DNA of 64,000 nucleotides from Sarocladium kiliense (Eukaryota; Ascomycota; Sordariomycetes; Hypocreales; Sarocladiaceae): contig JAUZTG010000016.1 of assembly GCA_030734395.1 (NCBI GenBank), positions 682,001-746,000 of the forward strand, read 5' to 3'. The notes under the pieces are model-generated. The model worked only from the letters and a program-made list of their open reading frames with translations. It made no database searches and was not told the DNA's origin. The position numbers and the translations under genes were made by a program. Positions 47,717-56,646 of the stretch are shown here, in pieces; the first letter of the stretch is position 1; each line of letters begins with the position of its first letter.

Positions 47717-48206
47717 CTAGTAGTGCGAGAGTCTGTGGAAGGCGTGTCAGCGGACCAGTTCATGGTACAATGGCCGGAAGCCAAAGTGGAAGTTATCCTT
47801 ACTCAACAAGATTACCATCAGGATCTCTGACATAAACACTCCGAATTGGGCCCTGTGCTCCCGTTCTCTTCACGACTTGCTCTCCCTCAAGCACCTGGAC
47901 TCCATCCTTCTTGAAGCCGCGGATGACCTCCTCGAGGTCAGTTCCCTCCTGGACTAGGAAGCAAAGATCTGCAGTGCCAGGCAGAGCAGTGGTAGCCTTC
48001 GGCTCGAACTCTTTCCCCTGCTGGTGCAAGTTGATCTTGCTAGAGCCGAATTTGAGGGCGTGGCGCACGGTGGATGGACTTGATGACGGCACGAACGACT
48101 CTGGTGTCATTCCGAGGTATTTGGCGTACCAGTCAGATGTAGCGGAGACGCTCTTGCATGTTAGTACCAGGTGGTCCAATGACTTGACGATTGCGCGAGA
48201 TGCCAT
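47717..48206 (-). CDS. VOC/glyoxalase-fold protein, 139 aa, with 16-nt last exon
   Basis: Exon 1 is 48206-47803 and exon 2 is 47732-47717. Reading straight through gives DPDGNLVE followed at once by a stop. Splicing a 70-nt intron (gtaagg...ccacag) instead yields DPDGNLVELSHY and a stop, which is the normal end of this family, so the spliced model is preferred. The protein is a single vicinal-oxygen-chelate domain: LDHLVLTCKSVSATSDWYAKYLGM at the N-terminus (His as a potential metal ligand), INLHQQG in the middle, and the terminal Glu as another potential ligand. Homologues are annotated as glyoxalase/bleomycin-resistance/biuret-hydrolase-cluster proteins with unclear substrates. It is cytosolic with no signal peptide. 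Confidence 0.82.
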
Positions 48207-48418
48207 GTTTCTTGCCTATTTGTCGTTGTCGATGCCACCTCAATGATCGTGGTAGGGTAAGAAGGCGAGTACCGCTCTCTGGTTCATGGGCGAGGTTGTC
48301 AAGCGGGCCGCTATCGGCCAGGCTCGGCAACCCCAGTGAGGTCCACAACGGAGGCTAAGAAAAAAAAGCCCCAAGTCCTCACCACCGAGCATATCTGTCC
48401 ATGGAGCAAAAAATGATC

Positions 48419-48425
48419 AAAAAAA
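48419..48425 (-). terminator. RNA polymerase III terminator of tRNA-Asp
   Basis: Seven A residues on the plus strand (T7 on the tRNA strand) begin about 9 nt after the mature 3' end, the normal position for a Pol III terminator. Confidence 0.75.
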
Positions 48426-48433
48426 GAACGTGC

Positions 48434-48504
48434 TCTCCCGCCGGGAATTGAACCCGGGTCTCAAGCGTGACAAGCTTGCATACTGACCACTATACTACGG
48501 AAGA
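48434..48504 (-). tRNA. tRNA-Asp (anticodon GTC)
   Basis: On the minus strand the acceptor stem TCTTCCG pairs with CGGGAGA (one G-T). The anticodon arm is CAAGC-TTGTCAC-GCTTG with GTC in the loop. The T arm holds GGGTTCAATTCCC (B box) and the D arm TAGTATAGTGGTCAGTA (A box), both strongly like eukaryotic tRNA-Asp. No intron; 71 nt without CCA. Confidence 0.93.
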
Positions 48505-48838
48505 AATCTGATGACTTGCTAGCTGTTGGCAGCCGGCGTAGTAGGCCATGCAAACCGCCTGATAAAACCGTCATATATACCCTCCGGAAATGGACCGTAA
48601 TCCATCCCACTATCACTGCAAAGATCATATTGATTTCCGAGCTGTTGGCAGCCGCTATTACGGTTCTGGCACAGCCACAACTGAGATAATGTTGTCGAGG
48701 GCTACACACTCCTACTACAACACACAGTATGTCTAACCTTTATCCTCGCCTCCATCAGCACGAGAGCTTACAGACTTCCTTCATTCTCGTTAAGCACCAC
48801 AAATATTGTATTTTTGCCTACTTAAGGGCACTCAAAGT

Positions 48839-49542
48839 TCATGAACCCTTGTTTGTATTCATAGAATCTTCGACCACAGCGGGAAGGTCGCAGTATGGCT
48901 CAAACTTCGCCCATAGATGCTTCTCTAAGTGATCCCTAAGCCACTGTGCGTGTTACGGATGCTTTCTTATAAAAGCAATATGATCATCCAAGATGGGCAT
49001 TCCATTTCGTAAACAAGACTTGATTATAAGTCGGTAGTTGACGGGACTCCAAGTACCATCTGGTTCCTTAGGTACGCGGTGCCACTTCCTCCCCTCCCAT
49101 GTGAATGGCCATAATTTGAGTTCGTTTTGAATCTCAAAAGGGAGCTCCTCATGTAATTGAATACTATTGTTTAGTATGGTTAGTGCATATATCTCTAAAA
49201 AGAAAATATAAGAAACTATGAATCAACGTACAGGGTCTCTCCAGTCCATTTGAACCATAGTACTGGCACTTGTGCCTGGTCGACTTGAGTGCCATGATCA
49301 TAGCCAAAATGATCAATGAGGAGAAAACACAATCTATCCGCCAGACCGAATACCGCATTGTAAGGGTACCAGCGTTCTTGCAAGGGGTTGAAATCTCGTT
49401 TCCAAAGATGCTGGCAGACCATATTCTTCATGAATTTCAGTTTGTCGCTGTACTCAGCACCAAGCGGAAGGTGCGTTCTGGTCTGTACCAGAATTCTGAT
49501 TTAGCCCGAACGGTTTGTAGTGGTAATGTCTGGACTCTCCAT
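48839..49542 (-). pseudogene. Decayed gene of unrecognised family, two in-frame TAA stops
   Basis: On the minus strand a coherent protein can be followed from an ATG at 49542 to a TGA at 48841-48839 using one intron (49231-49164, gtacgt...caatag, with ACTAAC inside). Exon 1 carries protein-like text such as LGAEYSDKLKFMKNMVCQHLW and GLADRLCFLLIDHFGYDHGT; exon 2 has LPFEIQNELKLWPFTWEGRK and NYRLIIKSCLRNGMPILDDH. The frame is interrupted by TAA at 49503-49501 and 48955-48953; in each case the text resumes at once in the same frame. Single C-to-T changes in CAA would explain both. The region is visibly AT-richer than its surroundings. About 211 codons in total. I do not recognise a family. Confidence 0.6.
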
Positions 49543-49863
49543 GTTGAAGCGATAACGACAGTGATAGGTATGTTATCCTTGTGTGTCAGACACGCAGCGT
49601 GAATAATTATAAGCAGTAAGGGTCTTATCCAAGATCAGAGATACAGCTACAGTAGGTAGACGTGGGTGGGGTGGGTGGCATTAATATACCGTTCAGATCG
49701 ATTAGCCTTTCACACTGCCACGCCGCGAGTCACGGGTTCAGAAACCTTGTGATGGAGGGCTATAATGGTCGAGTTCAACTGTGGGAATGATGAATAAGCA
49801 AACTTTCTTCCATGGCTTGATTCAAGCTTTCTCCCCGGTCCATTCCGCTCATGCTTCACTGCC

Positions 49864-51088
49864 TTAATACCAACCCGAGCAACTACATTCCCGTCGCTCG
49901 TCCCGAAACCTCTGCACTCGCTGCCATAGAGCTCCACGGCAGAGGCGACAAGGACAGTAACGCTGCCCGTAGGTTCTTCCTTGGAATGACAAACACTGTG
50001 GCGTATGGATACCCCGACTGCAGTGTGCATCTGTTGCGTTGCATGGTACTGTTTCCCAGTAATAGAACCGGTATAAAAACCAACCCTTTCCGCGGCAGGT
50101 TGCGTAATCTGGTTGAGCTTTCATTTGCGCCCCAGGGCTTCCGCCTTGAGAGCTCCCAGAGCTGAACCCGTTCCACATAGCGAGGGCGTAAAAGAACTGT
50201 GCTGCATGATGTTCCTTGCAGTGTTCCCACAGCCGTGGTGATAGCAGTTTGTCAACAGGTGCGTAAGTGGGCGGTTCTCTTGGCAGAGTGTTGGCTGTAG
50301 AAGTGATGCTAGCTATAGTAGCAGCTTACAGACTGATGGTGATAGCTCAGCTTGCCCAGGGGGCGACGCTGGTGCTCGAGGGATCTTAGAGAGAAAACAT
50401 TCAACATTTCAGAGATAAGAACCACTCCCTTCATGAATACGTCCAGAATTCCAGCTTCAGTCAGGATGTACGTAAGTACAATGTCGTTTAATCATGAGTC
50501 AAAGCTATCTCTTCAATGAAAACAAGTACAGCCTGAGTGAAAAGAAGATCGCGGAGCTGTGAGACAATGGCTCTGGTCTTATAGTCTGTAATTCTAAACC
50601 GTGTGAATCATCTACCATGAAATACCTGGACGATCAGACGGCTGTCGACATCAACAGTGCCGCCAGGGGAGTAGTAGCCAACCTGCGGTAAAGTTTCAGG
50701 ATGATTCACTCGCTATTGAAAGAGTGACTCGTGCTAATGACATTATAATGGGATGAATGCGAAAACTGTTCAGAGAGCCGAGCGATGACGCAGGCAAGGC
50801 AAGTATATGGGAGTTATTGACATTAGGAACGTATGAGAGACAAATATTTAGTGCCCGGGACGGCTTTCAGCGGGCATCCAATCCTCATCCTCGAGCCTTC
50901 CGAGGCCATCGAAATGTATGGTCCTGCCCGACGACTCTAAGCAACAAGTGGGTGCTGTATTCAGACTTGAGCTGCTCTTCGGCTTTGCGTCAATCATGAC
51001 GGCTGATGAAGTAAAATGTTCTGAATGATTGCATAAGGTACTGTAGGTCTTCCATGGTCTGAAGCACGGTGTAGTCGGTGTTTGTCAT
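49864..51088 (-). other. Unresolved exon-like fragments, possibly one or two decayed or spliced genes
   Basis: Several protein-like pieces occur on the minus strand but I cannot join them reliably. From an ATG at 51088 the frame reads MTNTDYTVLQTMEDLQYLMQ to a TGA at 50992-50990, then continues in frame (AEEQLKSEYSTHLLLRVVGQ) to another TGA at 50887-50885. A 57-nt piece bounded by CAG and GTATTT lies near 50683-50627 (VGYYSPGGTVDVDSRLIVQ). From an acceptor before 50294 an open frame (TLPREPPTYAPVDKLLSPRL, later WFLYRFYYWETVPC) runs to 49864. Competing frames on both strands are open across 49.85-50.2 kb. Could be pseudogenes like the neighbour, or a multi-exon orphan gene. Confidence 0.25.
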
Positions 51089-51412
51089 TGTTGAACTGTT
51101 GAATCCAGCTGGTATAGGGTATCCACTTTACGCGTCGCGTCGAATTAGACTACCTTTACGTACCTTTTCTTAGGCCAGACACCTTCACGGATGACCTCAC
51201 GACGTTCGACAAGCTCGCCTTGCAGCCTATCTTGCGTCAAACATTCGAAAAAGCTTCACCGGCCATTCATCCTCTAGAGGTCATGTGATCCTTGGATGCA
51301 TTATGACCTCTACGTTATAGCCATTTCTGCAGACTCGGACCGTGCCTGCACTCTCATTCTCTCACGTCCCGCCCCCACGCATGGTCCCGCGTCGTCCTGA
51401 ACCTCAACCTCC

Positions 51413-52810
51413 ATGACCGACCTGCTCTCGATTCTCCCGTCCTTTCCCGCCTCACGCTTCGCTTCTATTCTCCCCAAAGTCGAGCAGCATGCCCTGACGA
51501 CCACGGATCTTCTGACTCTTCACCCTGCAGATCTCGCCAAGCAGACCAATGTCTCCATTCTTGATCTCAAGCGGTTTATTGCTGCCGTCCAGGCATCCCT
51601 TGCTGATGATCTTGGCCCGCCCAAGGAGGTCGTCCTAGATAAGCCTGCAGAGGATGACGGGACTGGATTGGATAATGCTGCTCACGCCTCGGTGGTGAGC
51701 ACGCTGGATGACGACCTCGATGCTGCGCTGGGAGGAGGGGTGCCTGTTGGCTGTATCACCGAGTTCGCTGGTGAGAGTGGCGCAGGAAAGACGCAGATGC
51801 TCCTGAGCCTATGTCTAGCTGTTCAACTCCCACCACCTCGCGGACTGTCACGCAAAGCTCTCTACATCTCCACCGAGGCCGCCCTCGCAACGCGACGCCT
51901 TTCCCAGATGCTGGAGTCCAACCCCATCCTCCGCCTCCATGAGAAAGACAGCGACACCCGTCCTTCTCTCGACAACATCCTCAGCACAGTCACTCCAGAT
52001 CTTGAGTCTCAGGATCACATCATTGAGTACCAGGTGCCGGTTCTCATGGAGCGTCATGAGATTGGCTTGCTTGTGTTGGACTCTGTAGCAGCGAACTACC
52101 GCGCAGAATTCGAGAGACAAGGCTCACACGGCTCTAATATGGCTGCGCGAAGCGCTGAACTCGTTCGTCTCGGGGCTTTGTTACGGAATCTTGCACGAAG
52201 GCACAATATTGCAGTGGTTGTCGCAAATCAGGTTGCTGATCGATTCGGCTCTTCTTCGACACCGGGAATTCACTCCTCTGCACCACGCATGTCACAGCAG
52301 CAACATGCGACTTTCATTTCACAACCCAGCCCCCTAGCTTCTCGGTCAATGCCTCCTCCTGGCAGCTTACCGCCCTCATCGTCCTCCATGCCACCACCGC
52401 CCGATACTGCCGAGCCACCTGCCCCGCCGGTTCTTCATCTCGACCATCAACAGCGCTGGTTCACAGGCTGGGGAGATGAACCACGATCAGGCCTGGCCCT
52501 CAAGACGCCGAGTCTTGGGCTTGTGTGGTCCACCCAGATAGCTTGCCGAGTCGCGCTGATCAAGAGACCTGTGTACGGCCGTCAACCTGCCGCCCTTCTT
52601 GCTGCTGCTGCGGCTGACGATGACTATGACGACAATGGAGCAGGAGGTGAGGCGACATTGAGGAAATGGAGGAGGTGGATGAAGGTTGTGTTTGCGCCAC
52701 ATGTCGCTGCGTCAGGTCAAGGGCTTGACGGGGCTGCTGAGTTTCTCGTGAACAATGGTGGATTGAAGTATGTGCAGCGCAAGGACACGAAGAAAGCGAG
52801 GACCTCTTGA
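51413..52810 (+). CDS. RAD57: Rad51 paralogue RAD57-like DNA repair protein, 465 aa
   Basis: Single exon. The ATG at 51413 is chosen because the N-terminal region (MTDLLSILPSFPASRF) is followed by a helix-hairpin-like segment (LLTLHPADLAKQTNVSILDLKRFI), as in RecA/Rad51-family N-domains. Then come LDAALGGGVPVGCITEFAGESGAGKT with Walker A at 120-127, a TEAALATRRL region, and Walker B in IGLLVLDSVAANYRAEF, followed by ARRHNIAVVVANQVADRF. A Pro/Ser-rich insert (PPPGSLPPSSSSMPPPPDTAEPP region) separates the core from the C-terminus GLVWSTQIACRVALIKRP. RAD57 acts as a heterodimer with RAD55 in homologous recombination, stabilising Rad51 filaments. The XRCC3/RAD57 assignment rests on overall pattern. 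Convergent with RPC2. Confidence 0.85.
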   Translation: MTDLLSILPSFPASRFASILPKVEQHALTTTDLLTLHPADLAKQTNVSILDLKRFIAAVQASLADDLGPPKEVVLDKPAEDDGTGLDNAAHASVVSTLDDDLDAALGGGVPVGCITEFAGESGAGKTQMLLSLCLAVQLPPPRGLSRKALYISTEAALATRRLSQMLESNPILRLHEKDSDTRPSLDNILSTVTPDLESQDHIIEYQVPVLMERHEIGLLVLDSVAANYRAEFERQGSHGSNMAARSAELVRLGALLRNLARRHNIAVVVANQVADRFGSSSTPGIHSSAPRMSQQQHATFISQPSPLASRSMPPPGSLPPSSSSMPPPPDTAEPPAPPVLHLDHQQRWFTGWGDEPRSGLALKTPSLGLVWSTQIACRVALIKRPVYGRQPAALLAAAAADDDYDDNGAGGEATLRKWRRWMKVVFAPHVAASGQGLDGAAEFLVNNGGLKYVQRKDTKKARTS

Positions 52811-53008
52811 ACAAGGAAGGAGACGGATGCGGAGGTGAACGCATAGACTACATATGATACCATGACATAGATGGACATGACATATATATGATGTTCTTAT
52901 TGATCTATCCATAACACCATCCCATGCATCACCCCCGGACTACCAACCTGACAACTCAAAACCAACGAAAACCAAGTCTTTATACATTCCTCCCAATCAT
53001 CATCGCCA

Positions 53009-56000
53009 TCACCTCGGGTGAGGGAACTCATCTTCCAGCTGCAGCCTCACACCAACGTTCATACTAATCAACTCCTGCACCAACAGCTTCGCCGCGTACG
53101 GCATCGCCATCTTCGTCACTTCCCTGGTACTCTTGCAAGTATGGCAGTATCCCTGATATCCGAACAAGCCACACTGCTGACAAATGTCGATTGTGACACC
53201 GTCAGAGCTGATCATGAGACGCTCTAGAAGCAGCTGCGAGGCTCCGTAGGCAATAAGACAATCACGCTCCATTTCCCCGAGACGAAGACCACCGTCGCGA
53301 GATCGACCTTCGGTCGGTTGGCGGGTGAGGATGGCGCGGGGTCCGCGTGCACGGGAGTGCATCTTGTCCTGAACCATGTGCTTGAGACGCTGGTAGTAGA
53401 TGGGTCCGTTGAAGATGTACGCCTCAAGGGGCTCGCCAGTAATGCCAGAGGTGAAATAGTCTTTGCCCTCCCATGAGAAACCATGATCGAGAAGGACTTG
53501 ACTCATCTCCTCAACAGGATGGGAGCGGAAAGCGTCACCGTAACCATATTCAGGATGGCCGCCAACGATAGAAGCCTTGCCTGTAAGGCACTCAAGCAAC
53601 TTTCCGACTGTCATTCGAGAGGGGAAACCGTGAGGGTTCATGATAATATCAGGAGTCAGGCCATTGTCTCCGAAGGGCATGTCTTCCTGCTCAACGATGA
53701 TGCCAACGACGCCTTTCTGACCGTGACGAGATGAGAACTTGTCTCCAAGCTCGGGACGACGAGTTTGCCGAGTCTGGACCTTGATGACAGTTGTGTCCTT
53801 TTCGGTTTGTGAGATCATGACCTTGTCAACGTAAGCCGGGTCAGGAATGCGGTAGTTCACCGACGTATCCCTATACTCGCTAGGTCCACGGTCTGACCCG
53901 ATCCCCGTTGATGCGGAGTCCAATGGCGTCTCTTTCTTCACCATAGATTCGCCAGAGTGGATTTTCCAACCGACGGTAGCCAAGCCATCGTTATCGAGTG
54001 CCTCGTACTTCTTCTTTCGTTGCCACTGGCCATCCTTCTCCTCATTCTCAGGGTCTCCAATTCTCTCTTTTCGGCCATTCGGGTACTTTTGCAACTCTGT
54101 AGTATACTTGCGGAAGACCTGACAGCGGCCGAAGCCTCGGTCAATCGAGGCTTTGTTCAACACAAGAGCATCCTCGATATCATAGCCTGAGTACGACATG
54201 ACCACGACTGTGGCGTTCTGCCCGGCTGGAAGTTTGTCGTAGTGAATAAGCTCAATGGTCTTGGTAATGACCATTGGCCTTTGTGGGTAGACCAGAGTAT
54301 ACAGGAGGGTATCGATCCTGTTGAACTGGTTGTACGCAATAGCTCCGATGGCTTGCTTACCCATAGCACACTGGTAGGTGTTACGCGGTGACTGGTTGTG
54401 GTGAGGGAAGGGAATGAGGCCAGCGACGGCGCCCAGAATCGTGAACGGTTCAATTTCCAGATGTGTCGTACTTTGTGTGATTTGATCTTCGTAGATAGTG
54501 ACAAGCGCATCCTGCTCCTCATTGACATCAAGATATTCGACGATTCCGTGAGTCAGGAAGTCGTCGAAGGTGAACTTGCCCATCTGAAGCAGACGTAGGT
54601 GTTCTGGCTTCAGTCTTTGCTGTCCGTTCTTAACGATGATATATGGTCGACAAATACGACCCTCATCGGTGGCGATGTGGACTGCATTGAAGTGTGTGTT
54701 TAGGTTGATTCCAACGAAAGGCGAGATCCAACCCTTGCGGCGCATGGCTCTGAACTTGGCAGCAAACCGCTTCGGGTAGCGAGTCAAAGCAAAGGGAGTA
54801 CCATTGACATGAATAATGTAGCTCCCTTCACGATGCATTTCAGCACCCGAGAAGTTGCGGATCGGCTCAACGCCAGAGTCGAGCGTGAAGATCCAACGTT
54901 TGACAGGCCCCTCATCAGCGTTAGTTGTGATATGGGTCATGAGAGCCAGGTTCTTGACAAGACCACAGGCTTCACCTTCCGGTGTGTCGGACGGGCAAAG
55001 CATACCCCACTGCGAGGGTTGCAAAGCTCTTGGACCACTGACTTTGCGGGTCTTCTCGAACTGAGAGCTGATTCTGGTCATCATACCAAGGGCGCTGATG
55101 TAGCTTAGCCGACTCAGGACGTGCGTGACACCAGCTCGGTTCATGTTGAAACGCTTGACACTCCAGTTGCCAGTCTGAATAGCACGGTTGATGCCGATGC
55201 CGATGTTATTCGCGTGGCTACTGATCATGTTCACAGCATCGAGAGCCACTGCTCGATTGTTCTTCTTGAGGAATTTGTCGATGGACATCTTGACCTCACC
55301 GGTGAACCTCTTGAAAAGATCCTCGAAAAGGAGAGAAAGGAGTTGACCAGCGAGCTCCAGTCGTTTGTTACCCACAAAGTCACGGTCGTCGACCAGCTTG
55401 GGGTCATGAGCTGCAATAAGAACCCTTCTTGTCATCATAGCGACATAGATGGCCTTTGGGTAGAAGTCCAGGCCCTCGATAGGCACATGGGCGATGATGA
55501 TGTTTGCCAATGCATCCAGACCCTCTTCGACATTGTTTCGGCGGACCTGTGGGTTGAAAGCAGTCTTTCGGGAGCCCATCTTCACCCTCGCACCAACATA
55601 TTCCAAAGCCTGATGCTGAGTGAAGACTCCGGTCTTCGTCGCTTCATCAAAGTTGATGAGAAACTCGTCTTGGTATCGTCCGTCGGAACCAGCAACGAGC
55701 TGCATGATCTCATAGTCCGAGAGTCCACCCAGGGCCTTGAGAACAATGACGATGGGGATGCCTTCGACCAGAACGTTGTGGTTCAGAACGATTCGGTCCT
55801 TCTTGAGCGTGACATAGGTCTTCGACTTCCTCTCGTGCGTGGAACTCGTGACAGATGCCGCGATGATGTTGTTCTTCTCGTCTGCCTCGACGATCACTCG
55901 GTTCTTGCTGAGCTGTTCTTGGATCAGGATGACCTTCTCGGTGCCATTGATGATGAAGTAACCACCAGGGTCGAGCGGACATTCATTCATCATCTCCATC

Positions 56001-56646
56001 TGCTGGTTGTTGGCGCCACTCAGTCGACACTTGGAGCTCTTCAGCATGACAGGCATTCGACCCAGAGGCACATTACGCCTGACGATCTTCTGCTTGTCTC
56101 GAAGATATGCAATGTCGACAAGGATTGGAGCAGCATAGGTCATGTCTCGAAGTCGACACTCCATGGGAGACACCTGAGTTCGAACTCGTCCATCGTTGTG
56201 GTCTTGTCGTTGGGGCCGTCCGACTCGGATGTCTGTGAACCTTTTTCCAGAGGTGAGCTAGTGTTCGCGACGGTAGGGGGTTGCATGCACTTACTCGAGC
56301 CAGAAGTTGGAGTCCACATCGCTTCGGATCGTACGATTGGCGCGCACGATATCTTTGATCTCCTGCTCAACGAAGAAGTTGTACGAATCGATGTGCCTGG
56401 GTGCTAGGTGTCAGTGCTAGTCTTCAGGGATCGGTGACTGTAAACATACTGCTTGACAAGACCTAGCACAAGTCAGTAACTCTCATCTCTCAAAGAATCA
56501 GTCAGCGGAAGCGGCTCACCTTTGACCTTCAGGAAAGCTGGCAAAAGCTGGAATTTATCCTCTTTGGTCGAGATGGGATCTGTAAGCTTCTTGCCTTGGT
56601 AGAAGGGCTCGAGGAGCGCCTCAAAACCGTCGTCCGCCGCCGGCAT
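53009..56646 (-). CDS. RPC2: RNA polymerase III second-largest subunit, 1157 aa, 4 exons
   Basis: Exons are 56646-56520, 56462-56450 (a 13-nt microexon), 56396-56295 and 56240-53009. The N-terminus MPAADDGFEALLEPFYQGKK...LPAFLKVKG, then LVKQHIDSYNFFVEQEI, is diagnostic of Pol III rather than Pol I or Pol II. The microexon supplies most of the LVKQ codons. Core motifs: GGYFIINGTEKVILIQEQLSKNR, SDTPEGEACGLVKNLAL, GDKFSSRHGQKG, MNPHGFPSRMTVGK, and a C-terminal zinc ribbon CQQC...CHTC. The length matches yeast Ret1 (about 1150). It forms one side of the active-site cleft for tRNA, 5S and other Pol III transcripts. A long plus-strand open frame opposite the first third is an artefact. Stop codon is 198 bp from the convergent RAD57 gene. 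Confidence 0.96.

Noticed and set aside
48521..48654. 15-bp direct repeat AGCTGTTGGCAGCCG (48521-48535 and 48640-48654) beside the tRNA
   Set aside because: Too short, with no terminal inverted repeats or target-site logic, to call an inserted element.
55121..56407. 428-codon plus-strand open frame opposite RPC2
   Set aside because: It is antisense to conserved Pol III subunit codons and crosses three RPC2 introns, with no domain and no promoter context.
53009..56646. Possibility that the large polymerase gene is RPB2 (Pol II)
   Set aside because: The N-terminal text (ADDGFEALLEPFYQGKKLTDP, KGLVKQHIDSYNFFV) and length of about 1157 aa fit the Pol III subunit, not Pol II (about 1220-1260 aa).
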